The notes: a model not told the origin generated them from the letters alone. A DNA stretch of 5,962 bases from Mycobacterium sp. (GCA_028706695.1 JAQTVU010000172.1:1-5962), one strand, 5' to 3'; numbered from the stretch's first letter, positions 1 to 5,533 are shown. Made by a program: numbers and translations.

Positions 1-54
1 CGGCTGTGGCTGGCGACCCACGAACGGGCCGAGCAAGGCGTGGGGGCCGCATGA
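1..54 (+). CDS. 3' end of an unidentified gene upstream of hypE
   Basis: The frame beginning at base 1 is open and ends at TGA 52-54, giving the C-terminal tail RLWLATHERAEQGVGAA. The stop overlaps the hypE start codon as ATGA (51-54), the usual sign of translational coupling within an operon. Seventeen residues are too few to identify the protein. By context it is probably another hydrogenase maturation or accessory gene (hypF, hypB or similar), but that rests on position only. The codons are GC-rich like the neighbours. A competing GTG at base 6 opens the hypE frame 45 bases early, but it would lie inside this gene. Confidence 0.55.
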   Translation, partial: RLWLATHERAEQGVGAA

Positions 55-1163
55 AAAACTCGCCGGAAGAATATCTTTCGTCGGGGCCGCGGTTCGCCGA
101 GGGTGAGGTCATCGAGCGGATCGAGTCGTTCCGCCGGCGGCGGCCCCGGCTGCTCGACGAGCACGTGACCCTGGCGCACGGGGCGGGCGGCAAGGCCTCG
201 GCGGCGCTGGTGGACGCGGTGTTCGTGGAGGCCTTCCGCAACCCGGTGCTGGACGCGCTCGGCGACGGCGCGGTCCTCACCTTGCCCGGCGGCGAGCGGA
301 TCGCGATGTCCACCGACTCGTTCGTCGTGCAACCCCTCCGCTTTCCCGGCGGGTCCATCGGCGAACTCGCCGTCCACGGCACCTGCAACGACCTCGCGGT
401 GACCGGCGCGGTGCCGGCCTGGATCTCGGCGGCGTTCGTGCTGGAAGAGGGCTTCCCGATCGCCGAGTTGAAGGACATCGTCGCCGACATGGCGGCCGCC
501 GCCGCGCGGGCGGGCGTGCAGATCGTCACCGGCGACACCAAGGTGGTGCCCAAGGGCGCCGCCGACGGCCTGTTCATCACCACCGCCGGGGCCGGGGTGA
601 TCCCCGCGGGACGCGCCCTGTCGCCAGCCGCGGTGCGCGTCGGCGACAAGGTGCTGCTGTCCGGCTCGATGGGCGATCACGGCATGGCGGTGATGCTGGC
701 CCGGGGAGACCTGGCCATCGAGGCCGACATCGTCTCCGACACCGCCTGCCTCAGCGCACTGGTCGAGTTGCTGATGGCGGCCGCGCCGGCCACCCGATGG
801 TTGCGTGATGCGACCCGCGGCGGGGTGGGCACCGTGTGCAACGAGCTCGCCCAGGCCTGCGGTCTCGGGGTGCTGCTCGAAGAGCAGCGGCTGCCCGTGG
901 CGCCCACGGTCAACGGCGCCTGCGAGCTGCTGGGCATCGATCCGCTCTACGTCGCCAACGAGGGCAAGTTCGTCGCGGTCGTCGCGGCCGAGGAAGCCGA
1001 GGCCGGGCTGGCCGCGTTGCGTTCGCATCCCTTGGGCGCCGACGCGGTCGCGGTCGGCGAGATCGTCGCCGAGCCCGCCGAAAGCGTCGTGCTACGGACC
1101 GCATTCGGCGGCACCCGGATCGTCGACATGCTGGTCGGGGACCCGCTGCCCCGCATCTGCTGA
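51..1163 (+). CDS. hypE: HypE, carbamoyl dehydratase for [NiFe]-hydrogenase cyanide ligand synthesis
   Basis: HypE receives a carbamoyl group from HypF on its C-terminal cysteine. It dehydrates this with ATP to a thiocyanate, which supplies the CN ligands of the [NiFe]-hydrogenase iron; it acts in the cytoplasm. The 370-residue product shows the AIRS/PurM-type fold markers: HGAGGK (43-48), MSTDSFVV (86-93), HGTCNDLAVTGA (109-120) and VTGDTKVV (159-166). The C-terminal half has SGSMGDHG (204-211) and RDATRGGVG (252-260). It ends in the diagnostic PRIC, whose terminal Cys370 is the modified residue, so the gene is intact. ATG 51 is preferred over GTG 6 because it makes the ATGA overlap with the upstream gene and follows a GGGGG stretch. 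The first ~37 residues (acidic, then FRRRRPR) are a charged extension compared with typical HypE, which reaches the HGAGG motif almost at once. Next is hypC, 35 nt downstream. Confidence 0.96.
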   Translation: MKNSPEEYLSSGPRFAEGEVIERIESFRRRRPRLLDEHVTLAHGAGGKASAALVDAVFVEAFRNPVLDALGDGAVLTLPGGERIAMSTDSFVVQPLRFPGGSIGELAVHGTCNDLAVTGAVPAWISAAFVLEEGFPIAELKDIVADMAAAAARAGVQIVTGDTKVVPKGAADGLFITTAGAGVIPAGRALSPAAVRVGDKVLLSGSMGDHGMAVMLARGDLAIEADIVSDTACLSALVELLMAAAPATRWLRDATRGGVGTVCNELAQACGLGVLLEEQRLPVAPTVNGACELLGIDPLYVANEGKFVAVVAAEEAEAGLAALRSHPLGADAVAVGEIVAEPAESVVLRTAFGGTRIVDMLVGDPLPRIC

Positions 1164-1198
1164 GGCTGCTGATAAGGGCGCCGAGAGGGGAACATCAC

Positions 1199-1471
1199 AT
1201 GTGTCTTGGGATTCCAGGCCGGATCGTCGAGATCACCGACCCGGCCAACTATCTGGCGAAGGTGGACGTCAGCGGCGTGCAGCGCACCATCAGCGTACGA
1301 CTGCTCGACGACGACATGCCCGCACCGGGCGACTGGGTGCTCATCCACGTCGGATTCGCGATGGCCAAGATCGACGAAACCGAGGCGCTGCTCACCCTGG
1401 CCGCCATCGAGAAACTCGGCGAGGCCTACACCACCGAGGTGGCGGCCTTCGACTCGTCGACGATCGTCTGA
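1199..1471 (+). CDS. hypC: HypC, [NiFe]-hydrogenase assembly chaperone
   Basis: HypC (HypC/HybG/HupF family) is a small OB-like chaperone. Its N-terminal Cys, exposed after Met removal, binds the Fe(CN)2CO unit together with HypD and delivers it to the hydrogenase large-subunit precursor. The 90-residue protein starts with the family signature MCLGIPG, so the catalytic Cys is residue 2. It also has the conserved core GDWVLIHVGFAM (44-55), with His50 at the family's conserved position. Length is normal for the family. The start is fixed by the MCLGIPG signature and by the purine-rich GAGAGGGGA about 9 nt before ATG. It sits 35 nt after hypE and 14 nt before hypD. HypC and HypD work as a complex, so adjacency is expected. 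The last ~15 residues are family-variable. Confidence 0.96.
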   Translation: MCLGIPGRIVEITDPANYLAKVDVSGVQRTISVRLLDDDMPAPGDWVLIHVGFAMAKIDETEALLTLAAIEKLGEAYTTEVAAFDSSTIV

Positions 1472-1485
1472 CAGGACGGGCCGTC

Positions 1486-2622
1486 ATGAGATTCGTGGAC
1501 GAATTCCGTGACCCGGCCGCGGCCCGCAAACTGCTGCCGGTCATCGCGCGGCTGGCCGGCGACAGCGACCACTTCAAATTCATGGAGGTGTGCGGGGGGC
1601 ACACCCACACGATTTACCGGCACGGCATCGAACACCTGCTGCCCGACAACGTCGAACTGGTGCACGGCCCCGGCTGCCCGGTCTGCGTGATCCCGATGGG
1701 GCGCATCGACGACGCCAGGTGGCTGGCCGGCCAGCCCGGCGTGATCTTCACCTGCTTCGGCGACATGATGCGGGTCCCCGGCTCGAACGGCAGCCTGCTC
1801 GACGCCAAAGCGCAAGGCGCCGACGTGCGCTTCGTCTACTCCCCGCTGGACGCGCTGAAGATCGCGACCGACAACCCCGGCAAACAGGTGGTGTTCTTCG
1901 CCATCGGTTTCGAGACCACCGCGCCGTCGACCGCCGTCACGCTGGTGCGCGCCCGCGACCTGCGGCTGCCCAACTTCAGCGTGTTCTGCAACCACGTCAC
2001 CATCGTGCCGCCGATCAAGGCCATCCTGGAATCGCCGGATCTGCGGCTGTCGGGCTTCATCGGCCCCGGGCATGTGTCGACCGTGGTGGGCAGCCGGCCC
2101 TACCGGTTCGTGTCGGAGGTGTACCGAAAACCGTTGGTGGTGGCTGGCTTTGAGCCGCTGGACATCCTGGCGTCGGTCGCGATGCTGCTCACCCAGATCC
2201 GCGAGGGCCGCTGCGAGGTGGAAAACCAGTACAAGCGCGTGGCCCCCGAGCACGGCAACCCGGCGGCGCTGTCGTTGATGGGCAAGGTGTTTTCGCTGCG
2301 CCCGCACTTCGAATGGCGGGGGCTGGGCTTCATTTCGCAAAGCGCCTTGCGGCTGCACGACGACTTCGCCGAGTTCGACGCCGAACTGCGCTTCGCCATG
2401 CCCGGCGTGCGCGTCGCCGACCCGAAGGCCTGCCAGTGCGGCGAGGTGCTCAAGGGTGTCCTCAGGCCCTGGGAATGCAAGGTTTTCGGCACCGCCTGCA
2501 CCCCGGAGACCCCGATCGGAACCTGCATGGTCTCCCCCGAGGGGGCGTGCGCGGCCTATTACAGCTTCGGTCGCCTGCACCGTGACGCGGCCCGGCTCGT
2601 GGGGCGGCCTGGGCGGGGGTAG
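1486..2622 (+). CDS. hypD: HypD, Fe-S scaffold for Fe(CN)2CO assembly
   Basis: HypD is the [4Fe-4S] scaffold on which, with HypC, the Fe(CN)2CO moiety of [NiFe] hydrogenase is built. It accepts cyanide from HypE. The 378-residue product is full length. It carries MEVCGGHTH (33-41, Cys36, the iron-binding cysteine region), HGPGCPVCV (60-68, a CxxC thiol pair), GFETTAPSTA (141-150), CNHVTIVPP (168-176) and GPGHVSTVVG (193-202). The C-terminal cysteine cluster has Cys316, 318, 331, 338, 347 and 355 in the pattern CQCGEVLKG, then CKVFGTACTPETPIGTC. This region holds the Fe-S ligands. The start ATG has AGGA about 9 nt upstream, and the protein begins right where the family does. No key residue is missing. 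The stop is followed after 3 nt by the next gene, indicating coupled translation. Confidence 0.97.
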   Translation: MRFVDEFRDPAAARKLLPVIARLAGDSDHFKFMEVCGGHTHTIYRHGIEHLLPDNVELVHGPGCPVCVIPMGRIDDARWLAGQPGVIFTCFGDMMRVPGSNGSLLDAKAQGADVRFVYSPLDALKIATDNPGKQVVFFAIGFETTAPSTAVTLVRARDLRLPNFSVFCNHVTIVPPIKAILESPDLRLSGFIGPGHVSTVVGSRPYRFVSEVYRKPLVVAGFEPLDILASVAMLLTQIREGRCEVENQYKRVAPEHGNPAALSLMGKVFSLRPHFEWRGLGFISQSALRLHDDFAEFDAELRFAMPGVRVADPKACQCGEVLKGVLRPWECKVFGTACTPETPIGTCMVSPEGACAAYYSFGRLHRDAARLVGRPGRG

Positions 2623-2625
2623 GGC

Positions 2626-3378
2626 GTGGCGCCGACCCGTGACGACCGGGACGACCGCGGTGTCGAGATGTTCGCCCGCTACGCCTACGCACCCAACGCA
2701 CTGGGCTATTGCGGTCCCCCCGCGGGTGCCGCCCTGCGCGACGGCTCGGTCGACGACGTGCGCAGCGCGGCGACGAAGTTCTCCGGGGCTTGGCCTTATC
2801 TGCGGGTCCGGTCGGCGCTGACCGGCACCGCCGACCCGCTGGATCATCGGTTGGTCGAGTCCTATTGGCTCGGCGGTGGTGTCGGCGCCGACCTGGACCC
2901 GCAGGAGTTCTTCGACGCGCCGCTGGCGATCATCGGCCCCCAGGCGGACCGGTATTGGTCGCACCTCGCCGCCGACACCGCCGACATCGCCGACCTTTCC
3001 CGCGAGGCGGCCGCCAACCACTGCTTTCACGTGTTCGGCGTGTACCCTTGGACGCGCTTCCTGGGTCGCGGCGAGCACCCGTTGCGCGTGCTGGACAACT
3101 GCCGGATCACTTGGGGAACAGTGGTTTCGCGGTGCGGCGACGACGTCTGGGTGCTGTGCCGCAAGCTGACCTGGGACGGCCGGACGCTTTCGCTGTCCGA
3201 GCCCTCGGCGCGCCTGCTCGACGTCTGGGCCGACGGATACAGCGCGGTTCCCGACGTGGCCGTCGGAGGCCGGGTCGCGATGCACTGGGGCCGGCTGGGG
3301 CCGCAGCAGGTGCGTGCGCTCGCTCACAGCACGGACCGCCAGTTGCGGGTGACCAGCCGACGACTGGCGAAAGTCTAA
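2626..3378 (+). CDS. DUF6390-like protein, putative hydrogenase maturation accessory factor
   Basis: Function unknown. From memory the sequence matches an uncharacterised actinobacterial family (DUF6390) found next to hyp genes; the family name should be confirmed. The 250-residue product has no signal peptide or membrane helix, so it is probably cytoplasmic. Distinctive stretches are FARYAYAPNALGYCGPP (16-32), KFSGAWPYL (51-59), DPLDHRLVESYWLG (70-83), NHCFHVFGVYPWTRFL (131-146) and ITWGTVVSR (161-169). Near the C-terminus is MHWGRL (219-224), reminiscent of a small OB-like segment. Cys29, the cluster His132-Cys133-x-His135, Cys159 and Cys170 are possible metal or thiol sites. GTG 2626 starts 3 nt after the hypD stop behind GGGGGTAGGG. 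An ATG at 2668 (residue 15) is a possible alternative, since FARYAY follows directly. Tight linkage to hypD suggests a role alongside HypC-HypD or in handling the large subunit, which is inference from position. Confidence 0.85.
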   Translation: MAPTRDDRDDRGVEMFARYAYAPNALGYCGPPAGAALRDGSVDDVRSAATKFSGAWPYLRVRSALTGTADPLDHRLVESYWLGGGVGADLDPQEFFDAPLAIIGPQADRYWSHLAADTADIADLSREAAANHCFHVFGVYPWTRFLGRGEHPLRVLDNCRITWGTVVSRCGDDVWVLCRKLTWDGRTLSLSEPSARLLDVWADGYSAVPDVAVGGRVAMHWGRLGPQQVRALAHSTDRQLRVTSRRLAKV

Positions 3379-3415
3379 ATCTCAAGCCAAGCGTGCGGGT
3401 GCCAGACTGGCGGTC

Positions 3416-4534
3416 GTGGCTGGTTCGATCTGCGACGTGCTGCCTGCCGCGGCCGCGCTGCTGGGTGTTCCCGGTGCCGCCGACGGGCTGGGGTTGGCCG
3501 ACTCCCTCGGCCACCTCGACCGGGTCATGGTCGTACTGGTGGACGGGATGGGCTGGCATCTGCTCCCGGAGTTGGCCGGCAGCGCGCCGCTGCTCGCCGC
3601 CGTGTTGGCCGGCGGCAGCGGCACGCTGACCCGGCTGGCCTGCACCTTTCCGTCGACCACGCCGACCAGCCTGGTGTCTCTGGGCACCGGCGCCCGACCC
3701 GGCGAACACGGCATCCTGGGCTTCACCCTCAACGTCCCGGGCACCGACCGGGTGCTCGTCCACATCCGGTGGCGCGACGACCCCCCGCACGCGACGTGGC
3801 AGCCGTTGCCGACGTGGTTTCAGCGTCTGGAGCGGGCCGGGGTCGGTGCGCGCGCCGTGCTGCCGGAGGCGTTTCTGGGCAGCGGCCTGACGGAGGCCGC
3901 CTATCGCGGCGCCCGGTTCGTTCCGGTGCGGCCCGACGCCGATTACGCCGGGCAGCTGGTCGAGGAGCTGCGCGCGGAAGCCGGTCTGGTCTACGGCTAC
4001 ACCGCCGACCTGGATACCGCGGCCCACGTCTTCGGTATCGGCTCGCCCGGCTGGCACGAGGCGGCGGGCCGTGTCGACGCGCTGCTGACCCGGCTTCTTG
4101 AGGCGCTGCTGCCCGGCGCGGGGCTGCTGGTGACCGCCGATCACGGCGGGCTGAACGTCGCGCCGCACTCTCGCCTCGACCTTGACACCGATCCACGGTT
4201 GGGCCATGGGGTGCGCGTGGTCGCCGGCGAGCCGCGGGTGCGGTACCTGCACACCGAACCGGGCTCCGCGGCCGACGTGCAGGCGGCCTGGACCGAGGTG
4301 CTGGGCGGCCGGGCCGACGTCTACAGCCGCGAGCAGGCCGTGGCGACGGGCCTGTTCGGGCCGGTCGATCCCCGGCACCGGGCGCGGATCGGCGATGTCG
4401 TGGTGGCCTGCACCGGCGACACGGCCGTGCTCGCGACCGGCCACGAGCCCCCGGAAACCGCCAGCCTGATCGGCTTTCACGGCGCGGCCACCCCGGCCGA
4501 GATGGCGATTCCGCTCATCGTCTGGGGCGGCTGA
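3416..4534 (+). CDS. Nucleotide pyrophosphatase/type I phosphodiesterase family protein (alkaline phosphatase superfamily)
   Basis: This is a 372-residue metal-dependent hydrolase of the alkaline phosphatase superfamily, NPP/type I phosphodiesterase branch; members cleave phosphodiester or phosphonate bonds using two zinc-like ions. All expected sites can be placed. These are LVDGMG (41-46, metal ligand Asp43), the nucleophile region TFPSTTPTS with Thr81 or Thr82, then SLGTGARPGEHGI (88-100), DLDTAAHVFG (198-207, Asp200 and His204), TADHGG (240-245, Asp242 and His243) and GFHGAATPAEMAIP (353-366, His355). It therefore looks catalytically complete. No clear signal peptide is seen, so it is probably cytoplasmic; the substrate is unknown. 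GTG 3416 is the only sensible start, because the next Met (38) lies inside the core strand. The ribosome-binding site is poor (GGCGG directly upstream). It follows the DUF6390-like gene by 37 nt with no terminator seen, so read-through from the hyp operon is likely. Confidence 0.9.
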   Translation: MAGSICDVLPAAAALLGVPGAADGLGLADSLGHLDRVMVVLVDGMGWHLLPELAGSAPLLAAVLAGGSGTLTRLACTFPSTTPTSLVSLGTGARPGEHGILGFTLNVPGTDRVLVHIRWRDDPPHATWQPLPTWFQRLERAGVGARAVLPEAFLGSGLTEAAYRGARFVPVRPDADYAGQLVEELRAEAGLVYGYTADLDTAAHVFGIGSPGWHEAAGRVDALLTRLLEALLPGAGLLVTADHGGLNVAPHSRLDLDTDPRLGHGVRVVAGEPRVRYLHTEPGSAADVQAAWTEVLGGRADVYSREQAVATGLFGPVDPRHRARIGDVVVACTGDTAVLATGHEPPETASLIGFHGAATPAEMAIPLIVWGG

Positions 4535-4550
4535 GGTCCACCCCGATCAA

Positions 4551-4605
4551 CCCGGTGACCCCCCGGTGACCACCCGGTGACGCACCCGGCGCGTCACCCG
4601 CTGAC
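4551..4605. repeat. Helically phased CCCGGTGAC direct repeats, putative response-regulator binding array
   Basis: CCCGGTGAC occurs perfectly at 4551-4559, 4562-4570 and 4573-4581, an exact 11-bp period. Two degenerate copies follow at 4585 (CCCGGCGCG) and 4597 (CCCGCTGAC), each 12 bp further on. Read on the minus strand, the unit gives GTCACC repeats. OmpR-family regulators such as mycobacterial MtrA and PhoP bind direct repeats about one helical turn apart, and MtrA sites contain GTCAC. The array is noncoding, lies just after the phosphodiesterase stop, and its last unit runs into the -35 of the promoter at 4601. The assignment to a regulator is inference. Confidence 0.55.
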
Positions 4606-4630
4606 AACTCCGCCGCCGCCCGCCTAGCAT
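4601..4630 (+). promoter_or_regulatory. Predicted sigma-70-type (SigA-like) promoter
   Basis: CTGACA (4601-4606) resembles the TTGACA -35 element. It is separated by 18 bp from TAGCAT (4625-4630), which fits the mycobacterial TANNNT -10. Transcription would start near A4636. It points toward the LpqS-like gene at 4799, giving a leader of roughly 160 nt. The -35 overlaps the last of the 11-bp repeats, a position suited to activation by a bound regulator. This comes from reading motifs only. Confidence 0.5.
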
Positions 4631-4669
4631 CGGGCACTGAATCGTCGTCACCGATAGCGTTGGGCCCCT

Positions 4670-4706
4670 GTGAAGTTCCGGTGCGGATTCCCGGGGTGAA
4701 GTTCCG
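4670..4706 (+). repeat. Direct repeat GTGAAGTTCCG (two copies)
   Basis: GTGAAGTTCCG is present at 4670-4680 and again at 4696-4706, 26 bp apart, within the predicted leader before the 4799 gene. The copies are perfect over 11 bases. They may be an operator, an RNA element or chance. Each begins with GTG; the short frame from the first copy ends at 4699 and overlaps the second GTG, but no ribosome-binding site supports translation. Confidence 0.45.
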
Positions 4707-4782
4707 TGAATGTCGACCCGCCCGACCGAAATCCACACCTTACTCTGATCGTCTTCACAGCAACCTTGAGTCGTTGACGCAC

Positions 4783-4798
4783 TACAGTCAGGGCCACT
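4783..4798 (+). promoter_or_regulatory. Predicted -10 element for near-leaderless expression of the 4799 gene
   Basis: TACAGT (4783-4788) fits the mycobacterial -10 pattern TANNNT and lies 10 nt before the GTG start codon. Transcription would begin at about 4794-4799, leaving almost no 5' leader. No convincing -35 sits at the right distance, which is common for mycobacterial promoters. No Shine-Dalgarno sequence with good spacing precedes the GTG, which agrees with leaderless translation. Confidence 0.35.
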
Positions 4799-5266
4799 GT
4801 GACGGTTCAGGGCGCTGGTCGACGTGAACGGTGGCGGCGAGCCGCCGCAATTGCGGCCGCCTTCAGCGTGTTCGTCGCCCTCATCGCGGGCTCGGCGCTG
4901 CGGCCGAAATTCTCCGCGTCCACGCTGCCGGAGCCCGCGGCGTGGTCGCAGGCAACCGCCTGGTCGAAAGCGACCCACCGGCACGCCGCCCAGATCCACC
5001 ACGCGCAGCCCACCGTCCATCTGGCCCGGGCCTCTTCGTGCGACTCCGAGACGATGGGCAAGAAGCCGTTCCACAGCATGTGGATGACGCGCGATCGGCC
5101 GTCCACGTGGACCCCCCTGGCACCGCGACCCGGCTGGTTGCCGGTGCCGACCGCGTTCCCCGCTGCGGGGCTCAGACCGAGCGGGGCCGACCCAGGTCCA
5201 CCGGCGACCGCTCCGGCCGACCACGGCCAAGACATATTGACGCAATTCTGCGTGGCGCGCTGCTGA
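4799..5266 (+). CDS. LpqS-like His/Met/Cys-containing membrane-anchored or exported protein
   Basis: The 155-residue product has a basic start (RRERWRR, 8-14), one hydrophobic segment (about 15-31), then a Pro/Ala-rich extracytoplasmic part, so it is a signal anchor or exported protein. Likely metal ligands are His60, 62, 67, 68 and 74, Cys81, Met86, the HSMWM cluster (92-96), Cys151 and Cys155. The end, HGQDILTQFCVARC, closely resembles my recollection of the C-terminus of LpqS (M. tuberculosis Rv0847), a lipoprotein of the copper-responsive RicR regulon. That suggests copper handling at the cell envelope, but it is inference. Unlike LpqS, no lipobox cysteine follows the hydrophobic stretch. 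I saw no TACCC/GGGTA RicR-type palindrome upstream. GTG 4799 is chosen because it places the basic and hydrophobic segments at the N-terminus. The large minus-strand frames here lack such features and are taken as shadows. Confidence 0.65.
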   Translation: MTVQGAGRRERWRRAAAIAAAFSVFVALIAGSALRPKFSASTLPEPAAWSQATAWSKATHRHAAQIHHAQPTVHLARASSCDSETMGKKPFHSMWMTRDRPSTWTPLAPRPGWLPVPTAFPAAGLRPSGADPGPPATAPADHGQDILTQFCVARC

Positions 5267-5296
5267 CAGCCTGGCATCAGGCACCAGCAGCTCTTT
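5261..5296 (+). terminator. Probable intrinsic terminator of the LpqS-like gene
   Basis: A two-part hairpin overlaps the stop codon. The outer stem is TGCTG (5261-5265) with CAGCA (5285-5289). The inner stem is GCCTG (5269-5273) with CAGGC (5278-5282), around a GCAT loop. It is followed by GCTCTTT, a short T-rich run. The stop TGA (5264-5266) is part of the outer stem. The T tract is weak, as is usual in mycobacteria, so termination may be partial. Confidence 0.5.
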
Positions 5297-5352
5297 CGAT
5301 ACCAGCCGACCGACACCCGCTCGATCGTCATCCGGCAACCCGCCCGCCGCCG

Positions 5353-5387
5353 TAGCGCGGGCAGGTCACTTCGGCGCTATTTGCCCG
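5353..5387. repeat. Two interleaved inverted repeats
   Basis: TAGCGC (5353-5358) pairs with GCGCTA (5374-5379), and CGGGCA (5358-5363) pairs with TGCCCG (5382-5387). The arms occur in the order A-B-A'-B', so the RNA could form either hairpin or a pseudoknot-like fold. Spacers are 15 and 18 nt. It could be a second transcription terminator, an operator, or chance in GC-rich DNA. Confidence 0.3.
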
Positions 5388-5420
5388 GGCGACGATCCCG
5401 GCGCGGACCCCGTCCCCGGT

Positions 5421-5464
5421 CTTTGTCTTGGTCTTGTCTTGGTTTTGTCTTGGTTTTGTCTTGG
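5421..5464. repeat. Four tandem copies of an 11-bp T-rich unit (TTTTGTCTTGG)
   Basis: The units lie at 5421-5431 (CTTTGTCTTGG), 5432-5442 (TCTTGTCTTGG), 5443-5453 and 5454-5464 (both TTTTGTCTTGG). The last two are identical, and the first two each differ by one base. The array is far richer in T than the surrounding DNA and has a strict strand bias of T/G over A/C. It ends 2 nt before the AAGG of the leader ORF's ribosome-binding site, so it lies in the promoter or 5' leader of the PPE gene. No coding role is seen. Confidence 0.9.
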
Positions 5465-5477
5465 TTAAGGAAACGCC

Positions 5478-5531
5478 ATGTTCTTCTGCAGCAGTCATAC
5501 CGTCCCCGCCGGCGCACGAGAAGTGAGCTAG
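5478..5531 (+). CDS. Possible 17-residue leader peptide upstream of the PPE gene
   Basis: ATG 5478 opens a frame encoding MFFCSSHTVPAGAREVS and ends at TAG 5529-5531. A good Shine-Dalgarno sequence, AAGGA (5467-5471), stands 6 nt before it, better than those of most genes in this window. The stop lies 2 nt before the PPE start, and the PPE gene's own purine-rich site (GAGAAGTGAG) is inside this ORF. Ribosomes finishing it could therefore re-start on the PPE gene. It may control PPE translation rather than make a functional product. It is too short to test by codon bias and could be chance. Confidence 0.45.
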   Translation: MFFCSSHTVPAGAREVS

Positions 5532-5533
5532 CG

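Noticed and set aside
1426..3327. Minus-strand open frame of 633 codons across hypD and the DUF6390-like gene
   Set aside because: It lies antisense to genes with unmistakable family motifs. Long empty antisense frames are common in GC-rich coding DNA, and the translation is Arg/His/Gly-rich with no recognisable domain.
3401..3411. Palindrome GCCAGACTGGC just before the phosphodiesterase start
   Set aside because: The 1-nt centre is too small for an RNA hairpin, the site is short enough to arise by chance in this base composition, and no partner sites or promoter elements were found.
3107..4480. Minus-strand open frame of 457 codons over the phosphodiesterase gene
   Set aside because: It is the antisense shadow of a catalytically complete enzyme; its composition is low-complexity Arg/Gly/Ala.
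4526..4545. Possible terminator after the phosphodiesterase (GGGGCGG against CCACCCC)
   Set aside because: The stem contains a mismatch and no T tract follows, so there is not enough to call it.
4535..4798. RicR-type copper operator (TACCC/GGGTA palindrome) upstream of the LpqS-like gene
   Set aside because: I searched for it by eye and found no matching palindrome.
4696..4827. Plus-strand 43-codon frame from GTG 4696 (starting MKFRECRP) overlapping the start of the 4799 gene
   Set aside because: There is no spaced ribosome-binding site and no recognisable similarity. It overlaps the better supported gene by 29 nt in another frame; kept only as part of the direct-repeat observation.
4547..5338. 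Minus-strand open frames over the region of the LpqS-like gene
   Set aside because: They have no signal, domain or ribosome-binding site, and the plus-strand frame has an N-terminal membrane segment and a recognisable C-terminus.
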